NCBI GenBank assembly: GCA_963759175.1
Contig: CAVWXP010000010.1
Coordinates: 310,001 to 374,000 of the forward strand
Direction: 5' to 3'
DNA length: 64,000 nt
Source of the DNA: SZUA-442 sp963759175
GTDB taxonomy: Bacteria > Actinomycetota > Acidimicrobiia > Spongiisociales > UBA5794
Positions 11,977 through 20,275 of this stretch are shown here, one piece after another; the stretch's first letter is position 1, and each line of letters opens with the position of its first letter. Below the pieces are notes generated by a model, which worked only from the letters and a program-made list of their open reading frames with translations, searched no databases and was not told the origin of the DNA. The translations under genes were made by a program, and so were the position numbers.

Positions 11977-12231
11977 ATGGGCGACAACGACCGCGTCGAG
12001 CGGATGGACGGCGAATCGAAGACCCCCGTTGGACTGATCGTCGCGGGCATCGTCGTGGTGATCGTGGCGATATTCGTCGCCCAGAACACCGAGGACGTCC
12101 TGTTCGAGTTCCTGTGGGCGAGCTTCACGATCCCCCTGTGGCTCGTCCTCGTCGGGGTGTTCGCGTTGGGGGCGGTCGTCGGCCAGGCCGCCGTCTGGTG
12201 GCGCCGACGTCGGCGTCGCCGCGACGACTGA
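11977..12231 (+). CDS. LapA-domain (DUF1049) membrane protein
   Basis: This 84-residue protein starts at an ATG preceded by AAGGAG. Two hydrophobic helices (about residues 16-38 and 51-72) flank a short loop with the motif VAQNTEDVLFEFLW, which is typical of lipopolysaccharide-assembly protein A domain proteins. The C-terminus is almost entirely Arg (WWRRRRRRRDD). In Gram-positive bacteria the role of such proteins is unknown. TAGAAT at 11945-11950 is a plausible -10 box for this gene. Confidence 0.8.
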   Translation: MGDNDRVERMDGESKTPVGLIVAGIVVVIVAIFVAQNTEDVLFEFLWASFTIPLWLVLVGVFALGAVVGQAAVWWRRRRRRRDD

Positions 12232-12234
12232 GGG

Positions 12235-12262
12235 TTGCACCCTGGCCGAAACGTCGTAAGCT
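12235..12262 (+). promoter_or_regulatory. Promoter of the metH riboswitch leader
   Basis: TTGCAC (12235-12240), a 16-base spacer and TAAGCT (12257-12262) place the transcription start at about 12269, directly before the aptamer. It overlaps the LapA-domain gene end closely, with the -35 box four bases after the stop. Confidence 0.6.
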
Positions 12263-12271
12263 CCCGGGACG

Positions 12272-12401
12272 AAACGCTCATCTCGAGCGGTGGAGGGACA
12301 GGCCCTGTGAAGCCGCGGCAACCGGCGTACGAGCACGGTGCCAATGCCTGATCGATGGGATGGTTTCCGAGCGGCTACCCGCTCGGGACGCGTGAGCGTT
12401 T
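12272..12401 (+). promoter_or_regulatory. SAM-I (S-box) riboswitch controlling metH
   Basis: The aptamer contains the conserved GGTGGAGGGAC.GGCCC, GAAGCC.CGGCAACC and GGTGCCAA elements of the SAM-I class. The P1 helix is perfect over nine pairs (12272-12280 with 12393-12401), and a strong P4 hairpin lies at about 12368-12386. S-adenosylmethionine binding would lower expression of the methionine-synthesis genes behind it. No T-tract terminator follows; the strong Shine-Dalgarno sequence GAGAGGAG lies immediately after P1, so translational control is likely. Confidence 0.92.
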
Positions 12402-12417
12402 CGAGACGAGAGGAGCC

Positions 12418-12471
12418 ATGATGGGACGCACAGCAGAGCCTTCCTGTACCAGCGACCGGAGCGCCGCATGA
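12418..12471 (+). CDS. Possible leader peptide overlapping the metH start
   Basis: An open frame of 17 codons starts at the ATG at 12418, placed just behind the best ribosome-binding site of the leader (GAGAGGAG). It ends in TGA overlapping the metH ATG at 12468 (ATGA). The peptide begins MMGRTAEPSCT. This layout would couple metH translation to the leader frame and place the riboswitch-controlled ribosome site in front of the small frame rather than metH itself. It may also be fortuitous, since metH has its own CGGAG at 12457-12461. Confidence 0.45.
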   Translation: MMGRTAEPSCTSDRSAA

Positions 12472-15400
12472 GCGGCTACCTCGACGCCGTCCGTCGCGGT
12501 TCCGTCGTCTTCGACGGTGCAACCGGCACGTGGCTCCAGACACAGGACCTGACAGCCGAGGACTTCGGCGGCCCCGACCTCGAGGGGTGCAACGAGATCC
12601 TCAACCTGACCAGACCCGACGTGGTCGCGGCCCTTCATCGCTCCTACCTCGACGTCGGGGCGCACGTCGTCGAGACCAACACGTTCGGCTGTTTCGCCGG
12701 TCCGCTCGGCGAGTACGGCCTCGAGGACCAGGTGTACGACATCGCTGCGTCAGCGGCCCGGATCGCCCGCGAGACCGCCGACGACTTCGAGGGTCGGTTC
12801 GTTGCCGGATCCATGGGCCCGGGAACGAAGTTCCCGACGCTTGGTCAGATCACCTACGCGGATCTGCGAGACATGTACGAGGTGGAAGCGGCGGGGCTGA
12901 TCGACGGAGGCGTCGACCTGCTCATCATCGAGACCCAGTTCGACCTGCTCGGTCTGAAGGCGGCGGTCAACGGTGCGCGTCGTGCCATGCGATCGAGCGG
13001 TCGCGACGTACCCCTCCAGACCCAGGTCACCATCGAGCTGACGGGCAGGATGCTGCCTGGCACCGAGATCGGTGCGGCCCTCGCCGCGATGGAAGCACTC
13101 GGACCCGACGTCCTCGGTCTCAATTGCGCGACGGGTCCCCTCGAGATGTACGAGCCCGTCCGCTACCTGTCCGCTCATTCGTCGACACCCATCAGCATCA
13201 TCCCCAACGCAGGACTGCCGTCGGTGGTTGATGGGGCCATGCACTACGACCTCGACGCCTCGGACATGGCTCACCACCTGCGAACCTTCGTCGAGGAGTT
13301 CGGCGTGAACGTCGTCGGGGGATGCTGCGGATCGACCCCCGAGTACATCGGCACCCTCATCGAGGCTCTGGCGGACGTGACGCCCCGGGTGCGGGAGCCA
13401 CAGCGGATCCCCGCTGTCACCTCCACCTACTCGCCGGTGTCGCTCCACCAGGACACCTCGTTCCTGATCATCGGTGAACGCACGAACGCCAATGGCTCGC
13501 GGGCGTTCCGCGACGCCATGCTCGAAGGTGACATCGATGCGTGCATCGCCATCGGCGAGGGGCAGGTCGCCGAGGGCGCCCACCTCGTCGACCTGTGCGT
13601 CGACTACGTCGGTCGCGACGGGGCGGAGGACATCGGACCGATCGCTGCACGATTCGCAACCGAGATCACGGCACCGGTCGTCATCGACTCCACCGAGCCG
13701 CCCGTGATGCAAGCAGCGCTCGAACGCATCGGGGGACGCTGCGTACTCAACTCGGCGAACCTCGAGGATGGCGAGGCAGAAGGCTCGCGCCTCGACAGGG
13801 TGCTGTCGCTCGCCAAGGAGCACGGCGCAGCAGTCATCTGCCTCCTCATCGACGAACGCGGCCAGGCTCGCGACACCGAGTGGAAGATGGAGATCGCCCA
13901 TCGGCTCCATGACATCGCCACCACTCGCTACGGGCTCGCTTCCGAGGATCTCATCTTCGACCCGCTCACCTTCCCGCTCTCGACCGGGGACGACGACCTG
14001 CGCAGGGATGCCATGGCGACCATCGAAGCGATACGACGAATCAAGGTCGAGCTCCCGGGGGCGTCGACGGTGCTCGGTGTATCCAATGTGTCCTTCGGTC
14101 TCAAGCCCGCTGCGCGTCGGGTCCTCAACTCGGTGTTCCTCCATGAGTGCATCGAAGCGGGCCTCGACGCCGCGATCATCCATGCGGCCAGGATCACGCC
14201 CCTCAACCAGATCGACGATGACCACCTCGAGGCGTGTCTCGACCTGATCCACGACCGGACCTCCGAGGGGTACGACCCCCTCGAGACGCTGCTCACCGCC
14301 TTCGACGACGAGGCACCTCAACAGAAGGCCGATCCGTTCGAAGGGATGAGCCTCGTCCAGCGCCTCGCAGCGCGCATCGTGATGGGCAATGCGAACGGCA
14401 TGGACGACGACCTCGATGAGGCACTCGCCGATCTGCCGGCCATGGCCATCATCAACGATGTCCTGCTCGACGGGATGAAGACGGTCGGTGAGCTCTTCGC
14501 CAGCGGCGAGATGCAGCTGCCGTTCGTGCTGCGTTCCGCCCAGACGATGAAGGGTGCCGTCCGGCATCTCGAACCACACCTCGACAAGGCCGACGATGCC
14601 GAGCGGGGCAGTATCGTGCTCGCCACCGTGTCCGGCGACGTGCACGACATCGGCAAGAACCTGGTCGACATCATCCTGACCAACAACGGCTACCGAGTCC
14701 ACAACCTCGGCATCAAGGTGTCGATCGCCGAGATGATCGAGGCGTACGAGCAGCACGACGCCGATGCCATCGGCATGAGCGGCCTCCTGGTCAAGAGCAC
14801 CCTCATCATGCGCGACAACCTCGATGAGCTCACGAGGCGCGGATTGGGCCACGTCCCGGTCCTGTTGGGGGGAGCCGCCCTCACCCGTCGCTACGTCGAG
14901 GACGACCTCGCCAGCCGCTACCCCGGTCCGCTCGTGTATGGCAAGGACGCATTCGCGGGCCTCGACGCGATGCGATGGATCACGGGCGATGGCGAGCGCC
15001 CCACGTCGCGCCGCATCTCCGTTCCGCCAACGGCACCCGGACCGATCGAAACGACGAGTGTTCCCCAGCCGCTCGCCATCCGTATCCCTCGCCGAGGGTG
15101 TGCCCGAGCCTCCGTTCTGGGGGCACCGCATCGTGAAGGGCCTGTCCCTCGATGACGTGTCGGAGTACGTGAACTCGACGGCACTGCTGCGCAACCAGTG
15201 GCAGTACCGGCCCGAGGGCAACGAGTCCGACCAGGACTTCAAGGAGCGCATGGCACCCGAGATTCGACGCCAGATGGCCTCGGCACGCGCCGGCGACCTC
15301 CTTCGGCCCCAGGTCGTGTACGGGTACTTCCCGGCAAACGCCGATGGCGACGACGTCGTGATCTGGGAGGACACGGAACGAACTGCCGAACGGACACGCT

Positions 15401-15924
15401 TCTCCTTCCCGCGCCAACAGGTCGAGCCGTGGTTGTGCATCGCCGACTTCTTCCACCCCTACGACGAGGGTCTCGACGTCGCGGCATTCCACATCGTCAC
15501 CATGGGCAAGGCCATCAGTGAGCGAACCGCCGAGCTGTTCGCCGAGGACCGATACGAGGAGTACCTCAAGCTCCACGGACTCGGTGTGGAGATGACCGAG
15601 GCGCTTGCCGAGTACTGGCACATGCGCATCCGCAAGGAGCTCGGCATCGACCAGGACGACGCCGACACCATTCGGGGCCTCTTTCGCCAACAGTTCCAGG
15701 GTGGTCGCTACTCGTGGGGGTATCCCGCATGCCCGGACCTCGAGGACAACCTCACGGTCGCTGAGTTGCTCGGTGCTGCACGGATCGGGATCGAGGTCGG
15801 ACCCGAGACCGGCTACCAGTACCAGCCGGAGCAGACGACGTCGGCCATCGTGTGCCACCATCCACAGGCCAAGTATTTCATCGCCAGGACACCCAAGGAG
15901 CAGCGTCGTGCTGACCAGAGCTGA
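12468..15924 (+). CDS. metH: Cobalamin-dependent methionine synthase, with one frame change
   Basis: MetH transfers a methyl group from methyltetrahydrofolate to homocysteine through cobalamin. All four modules are present. The homocysteine domain has zinc ligands in GLNCATGP and GGCCGS (about residue 285). The folate domain starts at FLIIGERTNANGSRAF. The cobalamin domain has DVHDIGKN (about residue 723), whose His ligates cobalt. The SAM-binding reactivation domain has PPFWG, GYPACPDLEDN and HPQAKYF. The first three modules are in one frame up to about 15070. The reactivation domain continues in the +1 frame, consistent with one extra base near 15080. Corrected length is about 1151 residues, normal for MetH. 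The stop overlaps the next gene. Confidence 0.93.
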
Positions 15925-16814
15925 GGGATTCGCCCGCATCGTGGAGGTGAACCCGCCCGAGCTGCCGAACAGTTCGCATCTCCTCCTCGGAGGAGCCTGG
16001 GATCGGGTACTCGTCACGGACAACGTGTTCGGGAAGATCCGCGTGTCCCCCTACGCCTTCGCCGCTCGGGTGACGCACGATGTCCCCTCGGTGTCGCCGA
16101 CCGTGGTCGTGTCCACGCGGGACCGCAACATCCTCGCCATCGAATCCGAGGTCCGTGGCGCGTTGGGGAACGGCGTCCAGAGTTTCCTCGTCGTCGTGGG
16201 CGACACGATGCCCCAGGTCGACCACCTCGCCGACCACTACGAGATCGTCCGTCACCTCCGCGACCTGCAGACCGACCTCCCCGAGTTCGAGGTCGGCATG
16301 CCGACGCGACTGCGATCGTGGCAGAAGAAGCGACGCATCGAGACCGGAGCGCAGTTCCTCGTTGCGGGACCCATCCTCGACCCCGCGACCGTGGCCGAGC
16401 ACATCGAGCGCCTCGAGCTCGGACCCGAGGATCCGCCGGTGTATCTCATGGTCATCCCACCGTTCGGAGCTCGACTGGGTCGACCGCATGGAGTCGATGG
16501 GTGCTGTCCCATCGACACGACAACTCAAGGAGCGCCTCGCCGGTGCCGAAGCGGTCGGTCGCCGGGAGATGGCGTGGGAGGCCGCACGTGCCGTGGCAGA
16601 CGAGGCCAAAGCAGCAGGATGTGCCGGGGCGGTGCTCATGGGCCTGCGGTTCGACACGATCATCGACGAGGCCGCCCTCGAGTGGCGGATGCGCCCGCCA
16701 CCGTCCGGCGCTTCTAGACGCCGGGTAGAGTTTCTCGACACCACCATCGAACAGGAGTCCGAACATGCGCGAGGCCCTCGGCCCCATCGACTACGTCCTC
16801 CTCGAGTTCCCTGA
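15908..16814 (+). CDS. Methylenetetrahydrofolate reductase family protein, with one frame change
   Basis: The product resembles the 5,10-methylenetetrahydrofolate reductase barrel: TRDRN (flavin/folate site), FLVVVGDTMP, and GAQFLVAGPILD, where MTHFR has the FxQTQ strand. This fits its place after metH, since MTHFR makes the methyl donor used by MetH. The GTG at 15908 overlaps the metH stop, so translation is coupled. The first part is in one frame to about 16465; the rest (LDWVDRMESMGAVPSTRQLKERL and on) is in the +1 frame. The 3' end is uncertain: the second frame runs into the next gene to 16814, while the first frame has a stop at 16717. Confidence 0.75.
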
Positions 16815-17196
16815 CCAGGAACCCAGCGGTGAGGCCGCTGCGGCCCTCGCCGACCTCGTCGACGCCGGCATCATCAATCTCTACGACATCATCGCCGTCC
16901 GCAAGGCTGCCGACGGGTCGATCTCGGGTTTCGAGCTGACCGACCTCGGGGACGGCGCTGCGGGCTTCACGGTGTTCGCCGGGGCGAGGTCCGGTCTGCT
17001 GGGGGACGAGGACGTCGCCGAGGCAGGCGCAGCCATGACTCCGGGTACCATCGCCGTCCTCCTCGTCTACGAGAACGCATGGGCGGCACCCTTCGTCGCG
17101 GCGGCGCGCAAGGCAGGGGGCCAGATGGTCGCGACCGCTCGCGTACCCGCACAGGACATCATCGATGCGCTCGATGCGCTCGAAGCAAGCATCTAG
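16765..17196 (+). CDS. DUF6325 family protein
   Basis: This 143-residue protein begins with the signature GPIDYVLLEFPDQEPSGE and contains LADLVDAGIINLYDI and VRKAADGS, features of DUF6325 proteins that often sit beside SHOCT-domain genes in Actinobacteria. It also carries a C-terminal pattern of alternating helix and strand (AVLLVYENAWAAPF). It starts with ATG behind CAGGAG, and only eight bases separate it from the SHOCT gene. Function is unknown. Confidence 0.75.
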   Translation: MREALGPIDYVLLEFPDQEPSGEAAAALADLVDAGIINLYDIIAVRKAADGSISGFELTDLGDGAAGFTVFAGARSGLLGDEDVAEAGAAMTPGTIAVLLVYENAWAAPFVAAARKAGGQMVATARVPAQDIIDALDALEASI

Positions 17197-17204
17197 GAGG
17201 AACC

Positions 17205-17522
17205 ATGCCAGGTCTCGTACGAGGAGTAGCACGTACAGCGGTCGTTGCAGGAACGGCGACGGCGGTGAGTGGACGCGTGGCGCGTCGACAGGCGGAGAAG
17301 TACGCCGACCGCGACCAGGCCATTGCAGCGAACCGTGGCGAGGGCTACGCCCAGGGAGCTCAGGCGACCTATGCCGCCCCGGCACCCGCCCCAGCGCCGG
17401 CACCCGCCCCAGCGGCCCCCGACATGGCCACGCAGCTGACCCAATTGGCACAGTTGCGCGACCAGGGCATCCTCACCGAGGATGAGTTCGCTGCGAAGAA
17501 GGCCCAGATCCTCGGGATCTGA
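17205..17522 (+). CDS. SHOCT-domain protein
   Basis: The 105-residue protein has an ATG behind AGGAGG. The N-terminus is basic and Ala-rich, the middle (about residues 58-72) is an Ala-Pro repeat, and the last 30 residues form a SHOCT domain (QLAQLRDQGILTEDEFAAKKAQIL), a short helical module found at protein ends. Paired with DUF6325 directly upstream, it is probably a small membrane-associated or oligomerising partner; this is inference from neighbourhood only. Confidence 0.8.
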   Translation: MPGLVRGVARTAVVAGTATAVSGRVARRQAEKYADRDQAIAANRGEGYAQGAQATYAAPAPAPAPAPAPAAPDMATQLTQLAQLRDQGILTEDEFAAKKAQILGI

Positions 17523-17550
17523 GCCACCGCGGCCTCCGCCCGGCGGATGC

Positions 17551-17898
17551 TCACACCGATCGCGAGACGGAAGCCAGCGCAGAGGCGTCGTTGACGACAG
17601 CGGTTCCGCGCCTGATCATCGTGACACGACCCGTGCGGTCCCCGACCACGGCGTACGGCACGGTGTAGCTCGACACACCGAGGGCTGCAGCTTCTGCGAC
17701 ATCGATCGTGCGGTACCCGTGACCGATGGCATCGAAAGCGTGCTTGGCCCGCTCGCAGGTGTGGCAGCCGACGGCAACCACCAGGGTGAGTCCGTGGGGG
17801 ACGATCGCAGAGCGACGCGGGCGAACCCGTGCCGCAAGGGTCACGATGGCGAGCGCCACGAGCACGACCACAGCGAGGACGAGGATGCGCACCAACAT
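17551..17898 (-). CDS. Membrane-anchored thioredoxin/glutaredoxin-like protein
   Basis: This 115-residue protein has an N-terminal membrane helix (residues 3-23), a basic stop (RVRPRR) and a small thioredoxin-like domain with the redox motif GCHTCERAKHAF (cysteines about 45 and 48) and the cis-proline region YTVPYAVVGD. The topology suggests the domain faces the cytoplasm if the basic flank stays inside. It is the last gene of the SAM-riboswitch operon. Its ATG shares one base with the stop of the DUF4395 gene (TGATG), so the two are translationally coupled. Confidence 0.75.
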   Translation of the reverse strand: MLVRILVLAVVVLVALAIVTLAARVRPRRSAIVPHGLTLVVAVGCHTCERAKHAFDAIGHGYRTIDVAEAAALGVSSYTVPYAVVGDRTGRVTMIRRGTAVVNDASALASVSRSV

Positions 17899-18302
17899 CA
17901 GGTCGTCGCCCTCTCGTAGATGATGCATCCCACGCAGATCCGCGTCGTCGCAGCGAGGGTGGCGAGTGCCGTCACGACGAGTACCACCACCCACCCCGCC
18001 GTCACGAACCCCCCGACGAACAGGACGGACGCCACGGTGAGGAAGACCACGCCGAGCAGTTGGGCGAATCGTGGAGGATCGATGGGCTCCGTCACGACGG
18101 GTCCCGACAGGCGCGGCTTCACGAGCCACACGTAGACCCGGGTGAAGACACCGAAGCGGGGACCGGCGAAACGCGTGATCGCCAGGATCGCGGCGACCAC
18201 GGGGACGATCGGCCACACCTGCACCACGAACGCGAAGCCGGTCAACACAGCGACACAGCCCTGATTGAAACGCGGGACGTTGACGTCGACCTGCCCGCTC
18301 AC
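17898..18302 (-). CDS. DUF4395 membrane protein
   Basis: This 134-residue protein starts with GTG overlapping the metZ stop (GTGA). It has the DUF4395 opening (VDVNVPRFNQGCVAVLTGF), about four hydrophobic segments and the C-terminal motif CVGCIIYE, a CxxC pair near the inner face of the membrane. DUF4395 genes often accompany thioredoxin-like and sulfurtransferase genes, as here. A thiol or sulfide-related membrane role is suggested but unproven. Confidence 0.78.
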   Translation of the reverse strand: MSGQVDVNVPRFNQGCVAVLTGFAFVVQVWPIVPVVAAILAITRFAGPRFGVFTRVYVWLVKPRLSGPVVTEPIDPPRFAQLLGVVFLTVASVLFVGGFVTAGWVVVLVVTALATLAATTRICVGCIIYERATT

Positions 18303-19480
18303 CGGCCACCCCCCGACAGGGCTCGGGTGACATCGTCGATCAGGTCGTCGATGGACTCGAGGCCCACCGAGATCCGGACGACACCATCGGTGATGCCCAT
18401 CGAGGCACGGACCTCCGGTCCGAGGCGCCGGTGCGTCGTCGAGGCAGGGTGCGTGACGAGCGACTTCGCATCGCCGAGGTTGTTCGAGATGTCGATGATC
18501 TCGAGTGCATCGAGGAACTCGAAGGCGGCGTCCTTGCCGCCGGCCACCTCGAACGTCACGACCGTTCCCCCGCCGAGCATCTGCGACCGGGCGAGGTCGA
18601 ACTGTGGATGCGAAGGCAGGTACGGATACCAGACCCGCTCGACGCCAACGGTCGATTCGAGGTGAGACGCCAGGGCGTGCGCTGAGCGCATGCTCGCATC
18701 GATCCGCAGCTGCATCGTCTCGAGGCTCTTCACGAGGACCCAGGCATTGAAGGGGCTGAGGGCAGGCCCCGTGTGCCGGATGAAGGGTTGGACACGCTCG
18801 ACGATGTACTCCTCGCTCCCGAGGATCGCTCCGCCGAGTGTCCGACCCTGGCCGTCGATGTGCTTGGTCGTCGAGTACACGACGACATCGGCGCCGAGGG
18901 CGAGGGGCTTCTGCAGCAGCGGTGTCGCGAACACGTTGTCGACGATGACGACGGCCCCCACCGCGTGGGCGAGCTCCGACACGGCAGCGACGTCCACGAG
19001 CCCCTGCATCGGATTCGACGGCGTCTCGAAGAAGACGACGTCCGCTCCGGGCGCGAGCGCCTGCTCCCACGCATCGAGATCGTCGCCATCGACGAACACC
19101 GTATCGATACCCCAACGCGGGAGGAGCTCATCGAGGATCACGAAGCACGAACCGAACAGGCCACGGGCCGCGACGACACGGCCACCCTGCTCGAGGACGG
19201 CGATGAGCGACGTGAACACGGCTGCCATCCCCGAGGCCGTGGCGTAACAGGCCTCGGCACCCTCGATCAGCCTGAGGCGCTCCTGGAACATCGAGACCGT
19301 CGGATTGCCGTAGCGCGAGTAGATGTATCGATCCTCCTCGCCTGCAAACGCCGCCTCGGCTTCCGCCGCCGAGCCGTAGACGAACCCGGATGTCAGGATG
19401 AGGGCCTCCGAGGTCTCGTCCCAGCCGGATCGCTCCAATCCGCCGCGCACGAGGTCGGTCTCGAACCGTGGCGACGTCAT
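18299..19480 (-). CDS. metZ: O-succinylhomoserine sulfhydrylase (MetZ)
   Basis: This 393-residue PLP enzyme of the Cys/Met metabolism family forms homocysteine from O-succinyl- or O-acetylhomoserine and sulfide, the substrate for MetH. The PLP lysine is in YSTTKHIDGQGR (about residue 206). YSRYGNPT, ASGMAAVFTS and the C-terminal VRISVGLESIDDLIDD are family signatures. The motif GIDTVFVDGDD and the overall pattern favour MetZ over cystathionine gamma-synthase, though the split is hard to make by eye. The ATG at 19480 overlaps the rhodanese stop (ATGA). It sits in a SAM-riboswitch operon. Confidence 0.88.
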   Translation of the reverse strand: MTSPRFETDLVRGGLERSGWDETSEALILTSGFVYGSAAEAEAAFAGEEDRYIYSRYGNPTVSMFQERLRLIEGAEACYATASGMAAVFTSLIAVLEQGGRVVAARGLFGSCFVILDELLPRWGIDTVFVDGDDLDAWEQALAPGADVVFFETPSNPMQGLVDVAAVSELAHAVGAVVIVDNVFATPLLQKPLALGADVVVYSTTKHIDGQGRTLGGAILGSEEYIVERVQPFIRHTGPALSPFNAWVLVKSLETMQLRIDASMRSAHALASHLESTVGVERVWYPYLPSHPQFDLARSQMLGGGTVVTFEVAGGKDAAFEFLDALEIIDISNNLGDAKSLVTHPASTTHRRLGPEVRASMGITDGVVRISVGLESIDDLIDDVTRALSGGGR

Positions 19481-19893
19481 GATTGCCTCCACGGGAGACC
19501 CGCGACCTTCCAGCCCGCAACCGTGCCTCGCTGGCCGCTCGGATCGGTCGGTCCCTCGAATCCGTGGGCGACGTTATAGGCCTCCGTGAACCCCTGGGCG
19601 GTCGCCGCCATCGCAGCGAAGCGTGACCTCCCGCCGGAGCGGCAGATGAAGAAGACCGGGGCATCGGGAGGCACTCCGTTGGCCGCCAGCTGCTCGACGA
19701 AGCCGGGATTCACCTGACCGGTCGGGAACTGCTGCCACTCCACCGCGACGATCTGCTTGCCGATCCGCCCGAGATCCGGGTGGCCGACATAGACGAGCTC
19801 GGGACGCGTACGAACGTCGACGAGCACGGCCCGCGGATCCCGCTCGAGGGCCGCGTACGCCTCAGACGGTTCGACGTCGCCCGCGTAGCTCAT
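19477..19893 (-). CDS. Rhodanese-domain sulfurtransferase
   Basis: The 138-residue single-domain rhodanese has the active-site loop FFICRSGGRSRFAA, whose cysteine carries a persulfide, and the CH2A-like start AVLVDVRTRPELVYVGHPD. It lies directly upstream of metZ with a four-base overlap, the same order as in mycobacteria. The likely role is delivery of sulfur or sulfide for homocysteine synthesis, by inference from context. Its own ATG overlaps the stop of the DUF1737 gene. Confidence 0.88.
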   Translation of the reverse strand: MSYAGDVEPSEAYAALERDPRAVLVDVRTRPELVYVGHPDLGRIGKQIVAVEWQQFPTGQVNPGFVEQLAANGVPPDAPVFFICRSGGRSRFAAMAATAQGFTEAYNVAHGFEGPTDPSGQRGTVAGWKVAGLPWRQS

Positions 19894-20078
19894 GGTTGGT
19901 GCCGATCGAGTACGACGGCCTGGGCCGTCACGACGACGCCGTCGCGCACGGCGAGGGCGGGCGAGCCATGGAGGCGGTAACCGTCGGCGAGCGCAGCGGT
20001 CACCCGCTCGCAGAACGCCGTGTCGGTGGCGCCGGTCAGCAACCGGTAGGTGAGGCGATCGTCGGATCCTTCGGCCAT
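19890..20078 (-). CDS. DUF1737 small protein
   Basis: This 62-residue protein starts at an ATG behind GGAAGGA. It has the DUF1737 pattern: YRLLTGATDTAFCERVTAAL, then DGYRLHGSPA, and a strand-rich end with AQAVVL. Function is unknown. It is the first gene of the riboswitch operon, so its ribosome-binding site is the one directly exposed to riboswitch control, and all later genes overlap by one to four bases. Confidence 0.78.
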   Translation of the reverse strand: MAEGSDDRLTYRLLTGATDTAFCERVTAALADGYRLHGSPALAVRDGVVVTAQAVVLDRHQP

Positions 20079-20118
20079 GACGTGTCCTTCCGATAGTTGT
20101 GGAGGGACAGGCATCGAA

Positions 20119-20199
20119 CTCATCGCTCAGGCGTTGGCACCTTGCACATGCAGGTTGCCGCAGCTTCGTCGGGCCTGTCCCTCGGCTGCTCTTGATGAG
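20119..20199 (-). promoter_or_regulatory. SAM-I riboswitch controlling the metZ operon
   Basis: Read on the minus strand, the sequence has ATCAAGAG, GAGGGAC.GGCCCGA.GAAG, GCGGCAACC and AAGGTGCCAA, the conserved S-box core. P1 is formed by CTCATC (20194-20199) with GATGAG (20119-20124). Just downstream, the plus-strand segment 20102-20112 is an exact 11-base complement to part of the aptamer core (20173-20183), which could form an alternative, aptamer-breaking helix next to the first ribosome-binding site. Confidence 0.9.
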
Positions 20200-20206
20200 G
20201 CGCAGA

Positions 20207-20212
20207 GCATAC
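20207..20212 (-). promoter_or_regulatory. Possible -10 box of the metZ operon
   Basis: TATGCT on the minus strand ends seven bases before the 5' end of the aptamer, as expected for its transcription start. No convincing -35 box is seen. Confidence 0.4.
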
Positions 20213-20261
20213 ACCACGGATCCGCACCTCGAACCCGTGTGGCACCGGGTGCGCCGCGTCG

Positions 20262-20267
20262 TAAGAT
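20262..20267 (+). promoter_or_regulatory. Leaderless -10 box of the DUF308-DUF389 gene
   Basis: TAAGAT ends eight bases before the ATG at 20276. It supports that start over longer open frames and predicts a leaderless transcript. Confidence 0.5.
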
Positions 20268-20275
20268 CGGCCGAT

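Noticed and set aside
12750..15440. A very long open frame (896 codons) antisense to metH
   Set aside because: It mirrors the codon structure of metH in GC-rich DNA, has no ribosome-binding site and an Arg/His/Asp-rich composition unlike a real protein.
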